Shown: positions 1 to 8,516, counted from the first letter of the stretch. The stretch: DNA of 64,000 bases from Micropruina sp. (GCA_016716635.1 JADJVZ010000011.1:744001-808000), one strand, 5' to 3'. Notes: generated by a model not told the origin, from the letters alone. A program made the numbers and translations.

Positions 1-1
1 A

Positions 2-427
2 ATGTTCGCTCGGCTGCGCGAGGCGTCCGGGGCGGTGCCTCCCGGCGAGCCCGGGCGTCCGACGTTGGCCGGCTGGCTAACCGACCTGATGCTCGGCATG
101 CTGCCCTTGGACGATCGACGCCGGACCTTGACGCTCCAAGGCTCGGCGTTCTCGGAGCGCGCGGCCTTCGATGCGGCGACTGGCGAGGCGATCCGCGCCT
201 CGGACGACGAAATCCGCGGCCTGCTGGCCCAACTCGTCCGGCGGGCGAAGGTCGAAGGCGAGGTGGCTGCCGAGGTCGAGGCCGACCAGGTCGCGTGGGC
301 CTATCTGGCGCTCGCGCAAGGCTTTGCGGCCCAACTGCTGTATGACCCGCGTCCCGAGAACGAGGTCTGCGAGCGCGTCGCGCTGGTGGTGGCGGGGCTG
401 CTGCCCTTCCCCACCCCTGCAGGCTGA
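2..427 (+). CDS. TetR-family regulator, C-terminal part (5' end outside window)
   Basis: The reading frame is open to the window edge and ends with a stop just before 428. The 141 visible residues are alpha-helical, with the look of a TetR-type ligand-binding and dimerisation region: Leu/Ala-rich helices and a final helix ending LVVAGLLPF. The helix-turn-helix expected at the N-terminus would lie outside the window, so the assignment rests on helical pattern and length only. It is followed after 39 nt by an amino-acid permease on the same strand, which it could regulate. The first in-window ATG (position 2) is probably not the true start. Confidence 0.5.
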   Translation: MFARLREASGAVPPGEPGRPTLAGWLTDLMLGMLPLDDRRRTLTLQGSAFSERAAFDAATGEAIRASDDEIRGLLAQLVRRAKVEGEVAAEVEADQVAWAYLALAQGFAAQLLYDPRPENEVCERVALVVAGLLPFPTPAG

Positions 428-454
428 ACCCCGAGTTTTGTCAGTGCGCCCCTT

Positions 455-460
455 TAGAGT
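455..460 (+). promoter_or_regulatory. Probable -10 box of a leaderless promoter for the permease
   Basis: TAGAGT lies 6 nt before the ATG at 467 and no ribosome binding site is visible. Transcription would start at or next to the start codon, as for dnaG, fdhD and two other genes in this window. Confidence 0.45.
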
Positions 461-466
461 GTCGCC

Positions 467-1735
467 ATGTCTCGAGGAACGCTGACCGTCGCCCAAGGCA
501 CCGCCATGACGATTGGCGCTGTGCTCGGCACCGGGGTGCTGTCGCTCCCGGTCTTGGCCGCCCGGGTGGCGGGTCCCGCGTCGTTGATCGCGTGGGCAGC
601 CCTGCTCCTGATCTCGGTGGCGCTGGCCACCACGTTTTCGGCCCTGGGGTCCCGGTATCCCGACGGCGGTGGGGTCGCTCACTTTGCACGTTTGGCGTTT
701 GGTCGCTCAGCGGGAGCGGCCGTCGGGTGGTGCTTCTACGTGGCAATCCCACTCGGCGCGCCCGCGGCGGCTGGGTTCGGCGCCGCCTATGTGGCCGACG
801 TCATCGGCGGGGGCCAATGGACGCGGTACGTCACGATCATCGTGCTGGTGGCCGTCGTGGCGCTGATGAACTGGTACGGCATTCAGGTTTCCGGGCGCGT
901 TCAACTCGCGATCGCGGGCACGTTGGCGGTGCTGCTGGCGCTGGCCACGGCGGTGTCGCTGCCGCATGCCTCCTTGGCCAACCTGACCCCTTTTGCGCCC
1001 TACGGCGTGGGGGGAGTCATCGCGGCGGCGGCGATGTTGGTCTGGGCGTTCGCCGGGTGGGAGGCGGTGGCGTCCTTGTCGGCCGAGTACACACACCCCG
1101 CTCGCGACATCCCGAAGGCCACCACGTTTGCGGTGGCCGTGATCAGCGTTCTTTACCTCGGGGTGGCCTGGGCGACGGTGGCCGTCCTGGGTTCACGCGC
1201 CAGCGATGCGCCCCTCTCCGACCTTTTGCAATACGGCTTCGGTGTGGCAGCGCGCCCCCTGACCGCCTTGGTCGCCTTGCTGCTGTCCCTGGGGGCCATG
1301 AATGCTTACTTCGCCTCATCGGCGCGTCTGGGCGCGGCCCTCGCCCAAGAAGGGCTGCTGCCACACTGGTTGGCGGTGACCGTGGGGGAGCGCGCGGTGC
1401 CGCGGCGCTCGTTGGTGGTCTCAGGGGCGGCAGCCTTGGTCACGATCACGGTCCTGATGCTGAGCGGGCTTCCGAGCGAATCCACGCTGCTGCTGGTGAC
1501 CGGTTGCTTCACGTTGGTGTACCTCATCGGCACGGCTGCTGCGATCAAGCTCCTGGCGCGTGGCTCCGGTCCGTGGTGGGCGGCCGTGATCGCCTTCGCG
1601 GCGACCGTCACGCTGGCCTTCGGCACCGGCTGGCACCTCATTCCCGCGCTGTGCGTGGCCACGGCGGCGGTGGTCACGACCCGTCTTGTCCAGTCGCGCC
1701 GCGACACGAGGGAGGCGCTCCATGTGGGCGATTAG
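467..1735 (+). CDS. APC-superfamily amino acid permease
   Basis: This 422-residue integral membrane protein has about twelve hydrophobic segments. Its N-terminus has the APC transporter signature: a GAVLGTGVLSLP glycine-rich first helix at residues 17-28, where these carriers unwind to bind the substrate amino group. Residues 190-200 (VWAFAGWEAV) match the TM6 region of the family. It probably moves an amino acid or amine across the cytoplasmic membrane by proton coupling; the substrate cannot be read from sequence. The closest general match is to YjeH/basic permease-type members. The 3' end overlaps the next gene by 14 nt, indicating co-transcription. Confidence 0.8.
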   Translation: MSRGTLTVAQGTAMTIGAVLGTGVLSLPVLAARVAGPASLIAWAALLLISVALATTFSALGSRYPDGGGVAHFARLAFGRSAGAAVGWCFYVAIPLGAPAAAGFGAAYVADVIGGGQWTRYVTIIVLVAVVALMNWYGIQVSGRVQLAIAGTLAVLLALATAVSLPHASLANLTPFAPYGVGGVIAAAAMLVWAFAGWEAVASLSAEYTHPARDIPKATTFAVAVISVLYLGVAWATVAVLGSRASDAPLSDLLQYGFGVAARPLTALVALLLSLGAMNAYFASSARLGAALAQEGLLPHWLAVTVGERAVPRRSLVVSGAAALVTITVLMLSGLPSESTLLLVTGCFTLVYLIGTAAAIKLLARGSGPWWAAVIAFAATVTLAFGTGWHLIPALCVATAAVVTTRLVQSRRDTREALHVGD

Positions 1736-2024
1736 TCGCTTCCGAGTTTCCGACGTGCAGACGTTCGTCCCAGCGGCGACGGCCGCCGAGGAGTGGTTCC
1801 GTGGGCGTCCGGGCAACCTCAGTTCGGAACTGGTGCAGAACCTGGACGATCCTACCCTCTGGGCCCTCGTCAGCCACTGGCAGGACGTGGGCTCCTACCG
1901 CCGGGCCTTCAACGGCCATGACGCGAAGATGATCCTGATGCCCATCTTGGGTCAGGCGATCGACGAGCCGTCTGCCTACGCCGCCCCGGACGAGGTCGGA
2001 GAGAACCTCCCGCGCGCCCGGTAA
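1722..2024 (+). CDS. Small antibiotic-biosynthesis-monooxygenase (ABM) fold protein
   Basis: The start chosen is the ATG at 1722 because GGGAGG lies 5-10 nt upstream and it overlaps the end of the permease gene. The 100-residue product begins WAISRFRV and contains a pattern typical of dimeric alpha/beta ABM proteins: a strand, the segment LVQNLDDPTLWALVSHWQD, then a helix (YRRAF). Such proteins include heme-degrading and quinone monooxygenases, but most are of unknown function. Translational coupling to the permease suggests a shared role that cannot be specified. A longer frame from 1686 exists but would lie further inside the permease. Confidence 0.65.
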   Translation: MWAISRFRVSDVQTFVPAATAAEEWFRGRPGNLSSELVQNLDDPTLWALVSHWQDVGSYRRAFNGHDAKMILMPILGQAIDEPSAYAAPDEVGENLPRAR

Positions 2025-2074
2025 CCTAGTGCGACGGATGCCAGCCGGGCACCCGACAATCCAGGAGTTTTCCA

Positions 2075-3451
2075 GTGGCTACCAAGCTCGACAACGTCAT
2101 CAGCCTGTGCAAGCGGCGGGGGTTCGTCTACCCGTGCGGCGAGATCTACGGCGGCACCCGTGCCGCATGGGACTACGGCCCCTACGGCGTCGAGCTCAAA
2201 GAGAACATCAAGCGCCAGTGGTGGAAGACGGTCGTCCAGGCCCGCGACGACGTGGTCGGCCTCGACAGCTCGATCATCCTGCCGCGCCAGGTGTGGATCG
2301 CCTCGGGTCACGTGGGGGTCTTCACCGACCCGCTCACCGAATGCCAGTCCTGCCACAAGCGCTTCCGCGCCGACCAGCTCGAGGAGGCTTTTGAGAACAA
2401 GAAGGGACGCGCGCCGTCCGGCCTTGAGGAGATCAACTGCCCCGAGTGCGGCACCCTCGGACGCTTCACCGAGCCGCGCGACTTCAACATGATGCTGAAG
2501 ACCCACCTCGGCGTCATCGAAGACGAGTCGGGCCTGCACTACCTGCGCCCCGAGACCGCCCAGGGCATCTTCGTGAACTTCAAGAACGTCGAGCAGTCCT
2601 CCCGCGCCAAGGTGCCCTTCGGCATCGGCCAGGTCGGCAAGAGCTTCCGCAACGAGATCACACCCGGCAACTTCATCTTCCGCACTCGCGAGTTCGAGCA
2701 GATGGAGATGGAGTTCTTCGTCGAGCCGGGCACCGACGAAGCGTGGCATCAGCACTGGATCGACGAGCGCACTAACTGGTACGTCGATCTCGGCATCGAG
2801 CGCGACAATCTGCGCCTCTACGAGCATCCCCAAGAGAAGCTGTCGCACTACTCCAAGCGGACGGTCGACATCGAGTACAAGTTCGGCTTCGCTGGCGGCG
2901 ACTGGGGCGAGCTCGAAGGCATCGCGAACCGGACAGACTTCGACCTCAGCACCCATTCGAAGCATTCGGGCACGGATCTTTCCTACTTCGATCAGGCCAA
3001 GAACGAGCGCTACATGCCCTACGTCATCGAGCCCGCAGCGGGCCTCACCCGCTCGCTGATGGCGTTTATGGTCGAGGCCTACACCGAGGAAGAGGTGCCC
3101 ACCGCCAAGGGTGGCACCGAGACGCGCGTGTCGCTGAGGCTCGATCCGCGCCTAGCGCCGGTCAAGGTAGCCGTGCTTCCGCTGTCGCGTAACGAGCGAC
3201 TCTCGCCGGTGGCCCGCGACCTCGCCAAGCAGCTTCGTCGCAACTGGAACGTCGAGTTCGACGACGCCCAGTCGATCGGACGCCGCTACCGCCGCCAGGA
3301 CGAAATCGGCACGCCGTTCTGCGTGACGGTCGACTTCGACACCTTGGACGATCAGGCCGTGACCGTCCGCGAGCGGGACACGATGTCGCAAGAGCGCGTG
3401 CCCCTGGCCGAGATCCAGGCCTACCTGGCGGCGCGCCTCATCGGTTGCTGA
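2075..3451 (+). CDS. glyQS: Glycyl-tRNA synthetase, single-chain class II type
   Basis: The 458-residue enzyme charges tRNA-Gly with glycine in the cytoplasm. The sequence shows the class II core: motif 2 (SFRNEITPGN, around residue 190), the following FRTREFEQMEMEFFVEPG block and motif 3 (GLTRSLMAFM, around 325). A C-terminal anticodon-binding domain starts near 355 (APVKVAVLPLS). Two CxxC pairs (CQSC at about 91 and CPEC at about 125) suggest a small zinc-binding insertion. The length and organisation fit the dimeric bacterial/eukaryotic-type GlyRS found in Actinobacteria, not the two-subunit type. The GTG start is preceded by CCAGGAG. A strong terminator follows. Confidence 0.95.
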   Translation: MATKLDNVISLCKRRGFVYPCGEIYGGTRAAWDYGPYGVELKENIKRQWWKTVVQARDDVVGLDSSIILPRQVWIASGHVGVFTDPLTECQSCHKRFRADQLEEAFENKKGRAPSGLEEINCPECGTLGRFTEPRDFNMMLKTHLGVIEDESGLHYLRPETAQGIFVNFKNVEQSSRAKVPFGIGQVGKSFRNEITPGNFIFRTREFEQMEMEFFVEPGTDEAWHQHWIDERTNWYVDLGIERDNLRLYEHPQEKLSHYSKRTVDIEYKFGFAGGDWGELEGIANRTDFDLSTHSKHSGTDLSYFDQAKNERYMPYVIEPAAGLTRSLMAFMVEAYTEEEVPTAKGGTETRVSLRLDPRLAPVKVAVLPLSRNERLSPVARDLAKQLRRNWNVEFDDAQSIGRRYRRQDEIGTPFCVTVDFDTLDDQAVTVRERDTMSQERVPLAEIQAYLAARLIGC

Positions 3452-3469
3452 CAAGCCACCATTCAGCCA

Positions 3470-3507
3470 CGCCCGACCCGTCTCACCAGTCGGGCGTTTC
3501 TGTATTT
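3470..3507 (+). terminator. Rho-independent terminator after glycyl-tRNA synthetase
   Basis: Eight-base perfect arms CGCCCGAC (3470-3477) and GTCGGGCG (3489-3496) enclose an 11-nt loop and are followed by a T-rich stretch (TTTCTGTATTT). This is the clearest intrinsic terminator in the window and separates glyQS from the convergent DUF2510 operon. Confidence 0.85.
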
Positions 3508-3551
3508 CAACCAGCCGTGAGGGTGGCTGATCAACCAGCCGTGAGGGTGGC
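3508..3551. repeat. 20-bp direct duplication at the end of the DUF2510 gene
   Basis: CAACCAGCCGTGAGGGTGGC occurs at 3508-3527 and again at 3532-3551. The second copy holds the last codons and stop of the leftward gene. The first copy is a duplicate of that 3' end lying just past the stop. Confidence 0.8.
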
Positions 3552-4358
3552 CAGCGCGCCCTCCACGGCCGCCGTCGTGGCCTTGTCGTTGCTGGGCCAG
3601 TCGGCGTACACGGCAGAGAGATAGCCGTCCGGGCGCTGGAAGACCTCGATCAGCACGTCGAAACTGCCCTCGGGGTCGTCGGCCCAGGTCAGCTTTCCGG
3701 TGATTCGCCAGGCGGACTTACCGGCAACGGTGGTGGCGGCACTCGTGCTCAGCACGGGCATGGGGTCAGTGTCGGGGTTGAAGTACTCCGCCGCCGTCCA
3801 GGTCCACAGGGATGAGGCCACCGCTTGAGGCGACGAATCACCCAGCGTGAGCGGCCCAACTTCGAGAGTTCCGATCCAGTCATCCTCGGCATCGTAGAGG
3901 CGGGCGCTGGAGCCGCAGGTCGTCCAATCGGGGGTGCCGTAGTCGTCCCACCCTGCGGGCCGGGTCATGGTGAGGTACCCGTCGATCAGCTGCCTCGTTG
4001 ACGGCTCGGGGCAACTCACCTGGGGGTCGCTCAGCGGTGGGGCGGTGCTGCCCTGCCATCCTTCGCCGCCGGACGAAGACGCTGTGGGGGCCCCGGGGGT
4101 CCACACGCCCGAGGACGCGGGACGTCCGCCAGGGACGGGATCGGTCGTGCCGGTGCCCCACGGACGGACCATCAGCGTCCCGACGATGAGGGCGACCATG
4201 AGAACGATGACGCCGGCGATGATCCAGACGGTGGGGTTGCCGCGCTTGTTGGCGGGGAGCGTCGGTCCGCTGACGTCTTGGGTCCAGGTTTGCCCGTCCC
4301 AGTAGCGCACGAGTCCGGGCATGCCGGACGGATCCGGGTACCACCCTGGCTCAGCCAT
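3531..4358 (-). CDS. DUF2510 membrane-anchored protein (paralog 1)
   Basis: The 275-residue protein has three parts. An N-terminal DUF2510 module (PGWYPDPSGMPGLVRYWDGQTWT, residues 4-26) is followed by one transmembrane helix (about 44-66, WIIAGVIVLMVALIVGTLMV) and a Ser/Pro-rich linker. The external domain of about 160 residues has two cysteines (SCPEPS and WTTCGSSAR). The external domain is homologous to those of the next two genes (pattern: L.DGYLTMT.P..W, then WT.CG). DUF2510 is common in actinobacterial membrane and type VII-associated proteins; its function is unknown. It is the last gene of a leftward run, 5 nt after its neighbour. Confidence 0.8.
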   Translation of the reverse strand: MAEPGWYPDPSGMPGLVRYWDGQTWTQDVSGPTLPANKRGNPTVWIIAGVIVLMVALIVGTLMVRPWGTGTTDPVPGGRPASSGVWTPGAPTASSSGGEGWQGSTAPPLSDPQVSCPEPSTRQLIDGYLTMTRPAGWDDYGTPDWTTCGSSARLYDAEDDWIGTLEVGPLTLGDSSPQAVASSLWTWTAAEYFNPDTDPMPVLSTSAATTVAGKSAWRITGKLTWADDPEGSFDVLIEVFQRPDGYLSAVYADWPSNDKATTAAVEGALATLTAG

Positions 4359-4363
4359 CAGAC

Positions 4364-5429
4364 CTAGTCCGTCTTCAGGGTGGCGAGAGCCAGTTGGATG
4401 TCGGCGTCATCAAAGGCCTCATTGGCGGGCCACGAACTTACGGCCACCGAGGCGTTCCCGTCGGGACGATCAACCAGTTCGATCCGCACCATGTTGTATT
4501 CCGTTCCTTTGGTATAGACCCGACCGTAGATGTCCCAGGTTTTCCGGCCGGCAAGCGTGCCTGGCTTCGAAATGGTGAGCTGCGTCCGGGTGTGAGCGCC
4601 ATCGAAGGAGTGCGTCGTTACGTAGTCCCAAACCCTCATACCTAATGCCTTGAGGTCGCCAGCGGGGTTCCCCACAGCCCCGAGCTGGACGAACGACCTC
4701 CAGTCTCCGGCCGTGTTCAGCCTGAGTGTCGATCCTCCGCAGTTCGTCCACTCGGGACGGCTGCCATTCGTCCACTTCTCCGGGGCGGTCAGGGTGAGAT
4801 ACCCGTCGGTGATCTTGGTGCCCGTCGACGTGGACGTGGGGCACGCGGCGGTGGAGTCGGGCGGGACGGGGGCGCCGGATCCAGTAGGAGAGGGCGTCGC
4901 CGCGGGACTGGGCGACGTGGCTGCCTTCGTCGGAGCGACCGAGCTCGCCACGCTCGACCTTGGCGTGCTCGCTGTCGGTGAGGGTGAGGCCCGGGGCTGT
5001 GCGCGCAGCGAGTTCACCGCAAACGCGCCGCCACCGAGCAGCAGGATCACCAGCGCGCCAACGCCGACGAGCAACGGCACGGAAGTGCGCTTCTTGGGTG
5101 GGGGTGGCGCAAGACCCGGCGCTACGGGTCCCCCCCGGCAGGTACCCGCCCCAGGTGGCGTTGTCCCCCGGGGGAAGGTAGCCCGCGGGGCCCATCTGCC
5201 CTGGTGTTGGTAGAGCCGGGGGCATTCCACCGTCGCCCATGGGTGCCGCGGAAGGTGCCGCCGCGGGCGCGAGGGGGGCGACGGGGGCGGTCGCGGACCC
5301 GGGGATCGGATTCGGTGTGCCTGTGAGCTCGGCGATGGACCGGACATGGGTGGTCCATTGGGTGCCGTCGAAGAAGCGGAGCGACTCGGGTGTCCCTGCG
5401 GGATCCGGGTACCAACCTGGCTGTGGCAT
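4364..5429 (-). CDS. DUF2510 membrane-anchored protein (paralog 2), frameshifted
   Basis: Two overlapping frames together encode one DUF2510 protein of about 355 residues. The first frame gives MPQPGWYPDP and a Pro/Ala/Gly-rich stretch ending WGGYLPGG. The second continues PVAPGLAPPPPKKR, a transmembrane helix (VPLLVGVGALVILLLGGGAF), a linker and an external domain with DGYLTLTAPEKW and WTNCGGS. The frames meet at a run of seven C on the plus strand (5130-5136), and removing one base restores the reading frame exactly. This is either a real frameshift, a slippage site or an assembly error. Start at 5429 keeps the MPQPGW module start; an in-frame TTG lies at 5441. Confidence 0.7.
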
Positions 5430-5570
5430 CTCCCCCCTCAAGGTCGAGTCGCTGGGAGTCTAGGCCCTGACGGGTCTGGTGAGCCGCGCCTGGATGGCAA
5501 CAGATCGGTTGCGATTTGAGCCGGGCGTCAGTGCCGCTGAAGCGATCACAACGTCCTTGCCAGCGCGCGT

Positions 5571-6356
5571 CTACTTGGTCGTGATCAACGAGATAGCGGT
5601 CTCCGCGGAAAGGCTAATCGGGCTCCCGTGCGCGGGATACATCCCGACGACAGCGCTGATGTTTCCGTCAGATCGAAGCACGGTGATGACCTTGAGCATC
5701 TCGTAGTCGGGGCTCCGCGACTCGCTGAACATCTTGAACGTGAACGAGCAGAAGATCTGGCCGTTCAACCGACCAGTCTTCGAATCCTCGTAGTCCCATC
5801 GGGTGCGCGAAGGGTTGAAGAAATGCGTTTGGACGTACGCCACGAACGCGTCCGATGCCTCCTTCAAGTTGGCTGTGGGGTTGCCAATCGAGCCCACTTC
5901 GATCTTGGCGACCACCCGCCCGGTGGCATCCTTCGTCACACCCGTCGCGCCACAGTTCGTCCACACCGGAGTCGCGTCGAAGGCCCACGGAGGACTGATC
6001 GGCACACTTGTGAAGCCGTCGTTGAGATTGGTGCCGGCGTTCGCGCTGTTGGGGCACTGGGCGGTGGAGAGGGCCGGGGGAGGAGAGGGCGCGATGGGGG
6101 CACGAGGCGTCCCGGTGCGGGGCGTGACCGAGGGTGTGGGTGCGGGCTGAAGCACGTTGAAAGCGAAGGCGCTGACCCCGAGTACGAGCGCCCCGATGAC
6201 GAGTCCCGTGATGAGGCGGCGGCGGTTCTTGGTGACGGGGATCGACGGCGCCCCGGCGATTCGCTGAGTGTCGGAGGTCCACTGGCTGCCATCAAAGTAG
6301 CGAAGCGTTTGGGGTGCCCCCGAAGGGTCGGGGTACCACCCAGGCTGTGCTGACAT
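5571..6356 (-). CDS. DUF2510 membrane-anchored protein (paralog 3)
   Basis: The 261-residue protein has a DUF2510 module at residues 4-27 (QPGWYPDPSGAPQTLRYFDG) and a transmembrane helix near 49-68 (LITGLVIGALVLGVSAFAF). A Pro/Thr linker leads to an external domain carrying CPNS, LNDGFTSVPI and WTNCG, the same pattern as the two downstream paralogs. Topology predicts the DUF2510 end inside and the larger domain outside the cell. It begins 9 nt after the stop of the 260-aa gene, in the same operon. Role unknown; the neighbourhood suggests a link with type VII secretion. Confidence 0.8.
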   Translation of the reverse strand: MSAQPGWYPDPSGAPQTLRYFDGSQWTSDTQRIAGAPSIPVTKNRRRLITGLVIGALVLGVSAFAFNVLQPAPTPSVTPRTGTPRAPIAPSPPPALSTAQCPNSANAGTNLNDGFTSVPISPPWAFDATPVWTNCGATGVTKDATGRVVAKIEVGSIGNPTANLKEASDAFVAYVQTHFFNPSRTRWDYEDSKTGRLNGQIFCSFTFKMFSESRSPDYEMLKVITVLRSDGNISAVVGMYPAHGSPISLSAETAISLITTK

Positions 6357-6365
6357 TGGGTGAGC

Positions 6366-7148
6366 CTACGTCAGCCGGCCTCGGAAGACGCGGGTGGCGT
6401 CGGGCGGCGGTGGTGGCTGTTTGGTCACCACGATCAAGCGGGAGCCGTTCACGGTGAGCTGGTCTCTTGGCCCGGCCGGGGGAAGCTCTGTCCACGCCCC
6501 TGTGGCGTTCGGTTCGAGGTCGAGCGTGGGACGTCCGTCGACCAGACGCCAAGAAAGTGGTGTGTCGCCCGAACCCTTCATCGTGGTCGTCACCGCGCTG
6601 GTCAGCACCTCACCCACCGTCTCACCGAACAGGTCTGCCGCGTAGCGAGGGTCGTCCACGGGGCTTTCGGCGGCGACTGTCGCCTCCCATTCTGGGACTG
6701 CGGCGTCCAAGGCTAGGCGAGCGGCGCGCGCCAGACGCAGCAGAAAGGCATGAGGTGTGGGGCCTTGGATAGCGAGCCGGTTGAGGCCTTCGTCCACCGT
6801 GATGGTCCACCCGGGACGGCCCTCCGCATCGGGGAAGGCGACGGTCAGCGTGTTCTCATCAAAGCCCACGAGCTGAGTCCCGGCGGGCCACCCGGAGTCT
6901 TTGTCTGTCGGGCGCTGGACGAGCGTCAGGTTCCCGATCGTCACGGGAGAAGATCCGTCGACCCCCGGCGCACCAATGATCTGGATCTCTCCAGGGGCCC
7001 GGGCAGCGAGCCACGCCCACACCACGTCGGGTGCCGAATACCGGGTGGCGGAGGCTGGCCCGGGGTCCGGTTGATCCCAGGCCTCGCGCACACTCTTGGG
7101 TTCCGCGAGCGTGAGGGCTGTGGTCAGAGGGGGGAGGAGATCGGTCAT
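6366..7148 (-). CDS. Unrecognised 260-aa protein of the type VII toxin operon
   Basis: The start at 7148 is chosen because its ATG overlaps the TGA of the upstream paralog in a 4-nt ATGA. The soluble protein has no signal peptide or membrane segment. It contains a Trp-rich N-terminal region (VVWAWLAARA), several predicted beta strands (SPVTIGNLTLVQ, TLTVAF, GWTITVD), a central helical region with LLRLARAARLALDAAVPEWEA and a Pro-rich tail (KQPPPPP). Size and operon position resemble EspG-like chaperones, but I see no diagnostic motif and do not claim that. Its place between the immunity-like paralogs and the DUF2510 genes suggests an accessory role. Confidence 0.65.
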   Translation of the reverse strand: MTDLLPPLTTALTLAEPKSVREAWDQPDPGPASATRYSAPDVVWAWLAARAPGEIQIIGAPGVDGSSPVTIGNLTLVQRPTDKDSGWPAGTQLVGFDENTLTVAFPDAEGRPGWTITVDEGLNRLAIQGPTPHAFLLRLARAARLALDAAVPEWEATVAAESPVDDPRYAADLFGETVGEVLTSAVTTTMKGSGDTPLSWRLVDGRPTLDLEPNATGAWTELPPAGPRDQLTVNGSRLIVVTKQPPPPPDATRVFRGRLT

Positions 7149-7636
7149 GGTGTCCCTTGTGCAAAGCGGTCGCCGGTGAGCCGTCGCCACCAACCAGTCG
7201 GTGGGGGTGGGTCGGGCAGGTCGACGGCGGCGACGATCTTGTCGACGAAGGGTTGCGTGTTCCGGGGGTCGACTTCCCAGCCGGCGTCGTCGGGGTCGCC
7301 GGGATAGATGAGTTTGACTTCGTAATCGCCGGGCACCCGGTTCATGCCGAGCACCAGGATGTGCCACACCGGTAGGCCGGCGGCTGCCAGTTCGCTCGTC
7401 CAAGCCAGCAGTGCCCGGGGGATCGTCATTTGAGCGTCGTCATCAAGCCAGATGCGCTTCACTTCTTCGTCGCCGACCCACAAGGGAGTCATCGAGCTGA
7501 TGTGGCGGTCGTTGTGCCTGGTGGCGGCGAGATAGCAGCGCGTCCATTTCCCGGGAAAGGCGGCTTCGGCGTTGGCTCGCATGGTGGACAGCACCGACAA
7601 CAGCTGGGGTGGGGGCTGCGGGGGTGTGGGGTCCAT
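7145..7636 (-). CDS. Putative immunity protein, paralog B
   Basis: This 163-residue protein is one of four paralogs in the operon. Shared blocks are a start region LLSVLSTMRANAEAAFPG, WTRCYLAATRHN, PVWHILVLGMNRVPGDYEV and KLIYPGDPDDAGWEVDPR. It differs from copies C and D by a C-terminal extension ending PPPPTGWWRRLTGDR, also present in copy A. It is soluble, with no signal peptide. The ATG at 7636 is taken because upstream codons overlap the neighbour and look non-coding. Immunity function is inferred only from multiplicity, size and position next to the toxin-like gene. Confidence 0.7.
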   Translation of the reverse strand: MDPTPPQPPPQLLSVLSTMRANAEAAFPGKWTRCYLAATRHNDRHISSMTPLWVGDEEVKRIWLDDDAQMTIPRALLAWTSELAAAGLPVWHILVLGMNRVPGDYEVKLIYPGDPDDAGWEVDPRNTQPFVDKIVAAVDLPDPPPPTGWWRRLTGDRFAQGTP

Positions 7637-7647
7637 GTGAGTTCCGC

Positions 7648-8073
7648 TCAGGAGAGGGGGAGGGCGGCGACGATTTTGTCGATGATGGGTTGGGTGTGGC
7701 GGGGGTCGACTTCCCAACCGGTGTCGTCGGGGTCGCCGGGGTAGATGAGTTTGACTTCATAGTCGCCGGGCACCCGGTTCATGCCGAGCAGCAGAATGTG
7801 CCACACAGGCAACCCGGCTGTAGCCAGATCATCCGTCCAGCCCAGCAGCGTCTCCGGGACACTCATGGTCGCGTCTTCGTCAAACCACTGGTCCTCGATC
7901 TCCTGGTCGCCTACCCACAGGAGGTTCATATAGCCGAGATGGCTAGCGCTGTGTCGAGTAGCAAACAGATAGCAGCGGGTCCAACGGTGCGGGAACGACG
8001 ACTCAGCGTTGGCTCGGACCGTCGACAGCACAGACAACAGCTGGGGTGGGGGCAGCGGGGGTGTGGGGTCCAC
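7648..8073 (-). CDS. Putative immunity protein, paralog C
   Basis: A 141-residue paralog starting at a GTG (VDPTPPLPPPQ). It carries the family blocks LLSVLSTVRANAESSFP, WTRCYLFATRHSASHL and PVWHILLLGMNRVPGDYE. It ends after the KIVAALPLS segment without the Trp/Arg-rich tail of copies A and B. It lies 11 nt from both the preceding and following copies. The DNA encoding the NRVPGDYEVKLIYPGDPDD block is nearly identical between copies, so recent duplication or gene conversion is likely. The central region (WFDEDATMSVPETLLGWTDDL) is the most divergent part, as expected if specificity differs between copies. Confidence 0.7.
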   Translation of the reverse strand: MDPTPPLPPPQLLSVLSTVRANAESSFPHRWTRCYLFATRHSASHLGYMNLLWVGDQEIEDQWFDEDATMSVPETLLGWTDDLATAGLPVWHILLLGMNRVPGDYEVKLIYPGDPDDTGWEVDPRHTQPIIDKIVAALPLS

Positions 8074-8084
8074 GTGAGCGTCGC

Positions 8085-8516
8085 TCAGGAGAGGGGGACG
8101 GCGGCGACGATCTTGTCGACCATGGGTTGGGTGTTGCGGGGGTCGACTTCCCAGCCGGTGTCGTCGGGGTCGCCGGGATAGATGAGTTTGACTTCGTAAT
8201 CGCCGGGAACCCGGTTCATGCCGAGCACCAGAATGTGCCACACCGGCAAACCGGCCGCAGCCAACTCGCTCGTCCAAGCCAGAAGAGCCTCGGGAATGTC
8301 CTGACGTGCGTCACCATCAAGCCAAATGCGTTTTATCCGCTCGTTGCCGACCCATAGCGGAGTCATAGAACTGATGTGGCGGTCGTTGTGCCGGGTGGCG
8401 GCGAAATAGCAGCGTGTCCAACTCCCTGGGAAGGCGGCCTCGGCATTGGCCCGCACCGTGGATAACACGTTTAGCAGGTAATCTTCGGAAGTTTTCAGAG
8501 GCGGTTGATCATTCAC
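8085..8516 (-). CDS. Putative immunity protein, paralog D
   Basis: A 143-residue paralog directly downstream of the toxin-like gene. Its GTG start overlaps that gene's TGA as GTGA, so the two are translationally coupled, which is the usual arrangement for a toxin and its cognate immunity protein. Family blocks are LLNVLSTVRANAEAAFPG, WTRCYFAATRHNDRHIS and WHILVLGMNRVPGDYEV. The N-terminus (VNDQPPLKTSEDY) is unlike copies B and C. Of the four copies this is the best candidate for the cognate immunity protein; that is an inference from position. Confidence 0.72.
   Translation of the reverse strand: MNDQPPLKTSEDYLLNVLSTVRANAEAAFPGSWTRCYFAATRHNDRHISSMTPLWVGNERIKRIWLDGDARQDIPEALLAWTSELAAAGLPVWHILVLGMNRVPGDYEVKLIYPGDPDDTGWEVDPRNTQPMVDKIVAAVPLS

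Noticed and set aside
592..1932. 446-codon open frame overlapping the APC permease
   Set aside because: It is the shifted frame of a GC-rich permease gene, is Arg/Gly-rich, has no ribosome site and shows no fold.
1976..2965. 329-codon minus-strand frame opposite glyQS
   Set aside because: It is the complement of a strongly recognised synthetase; its composition follows codon bias of the real gene.
6366..7148. EspG-type chaperone assignment for the 260-aa protein
   Set aside because: Size and context fit, but no diagnostic sequence was seen.
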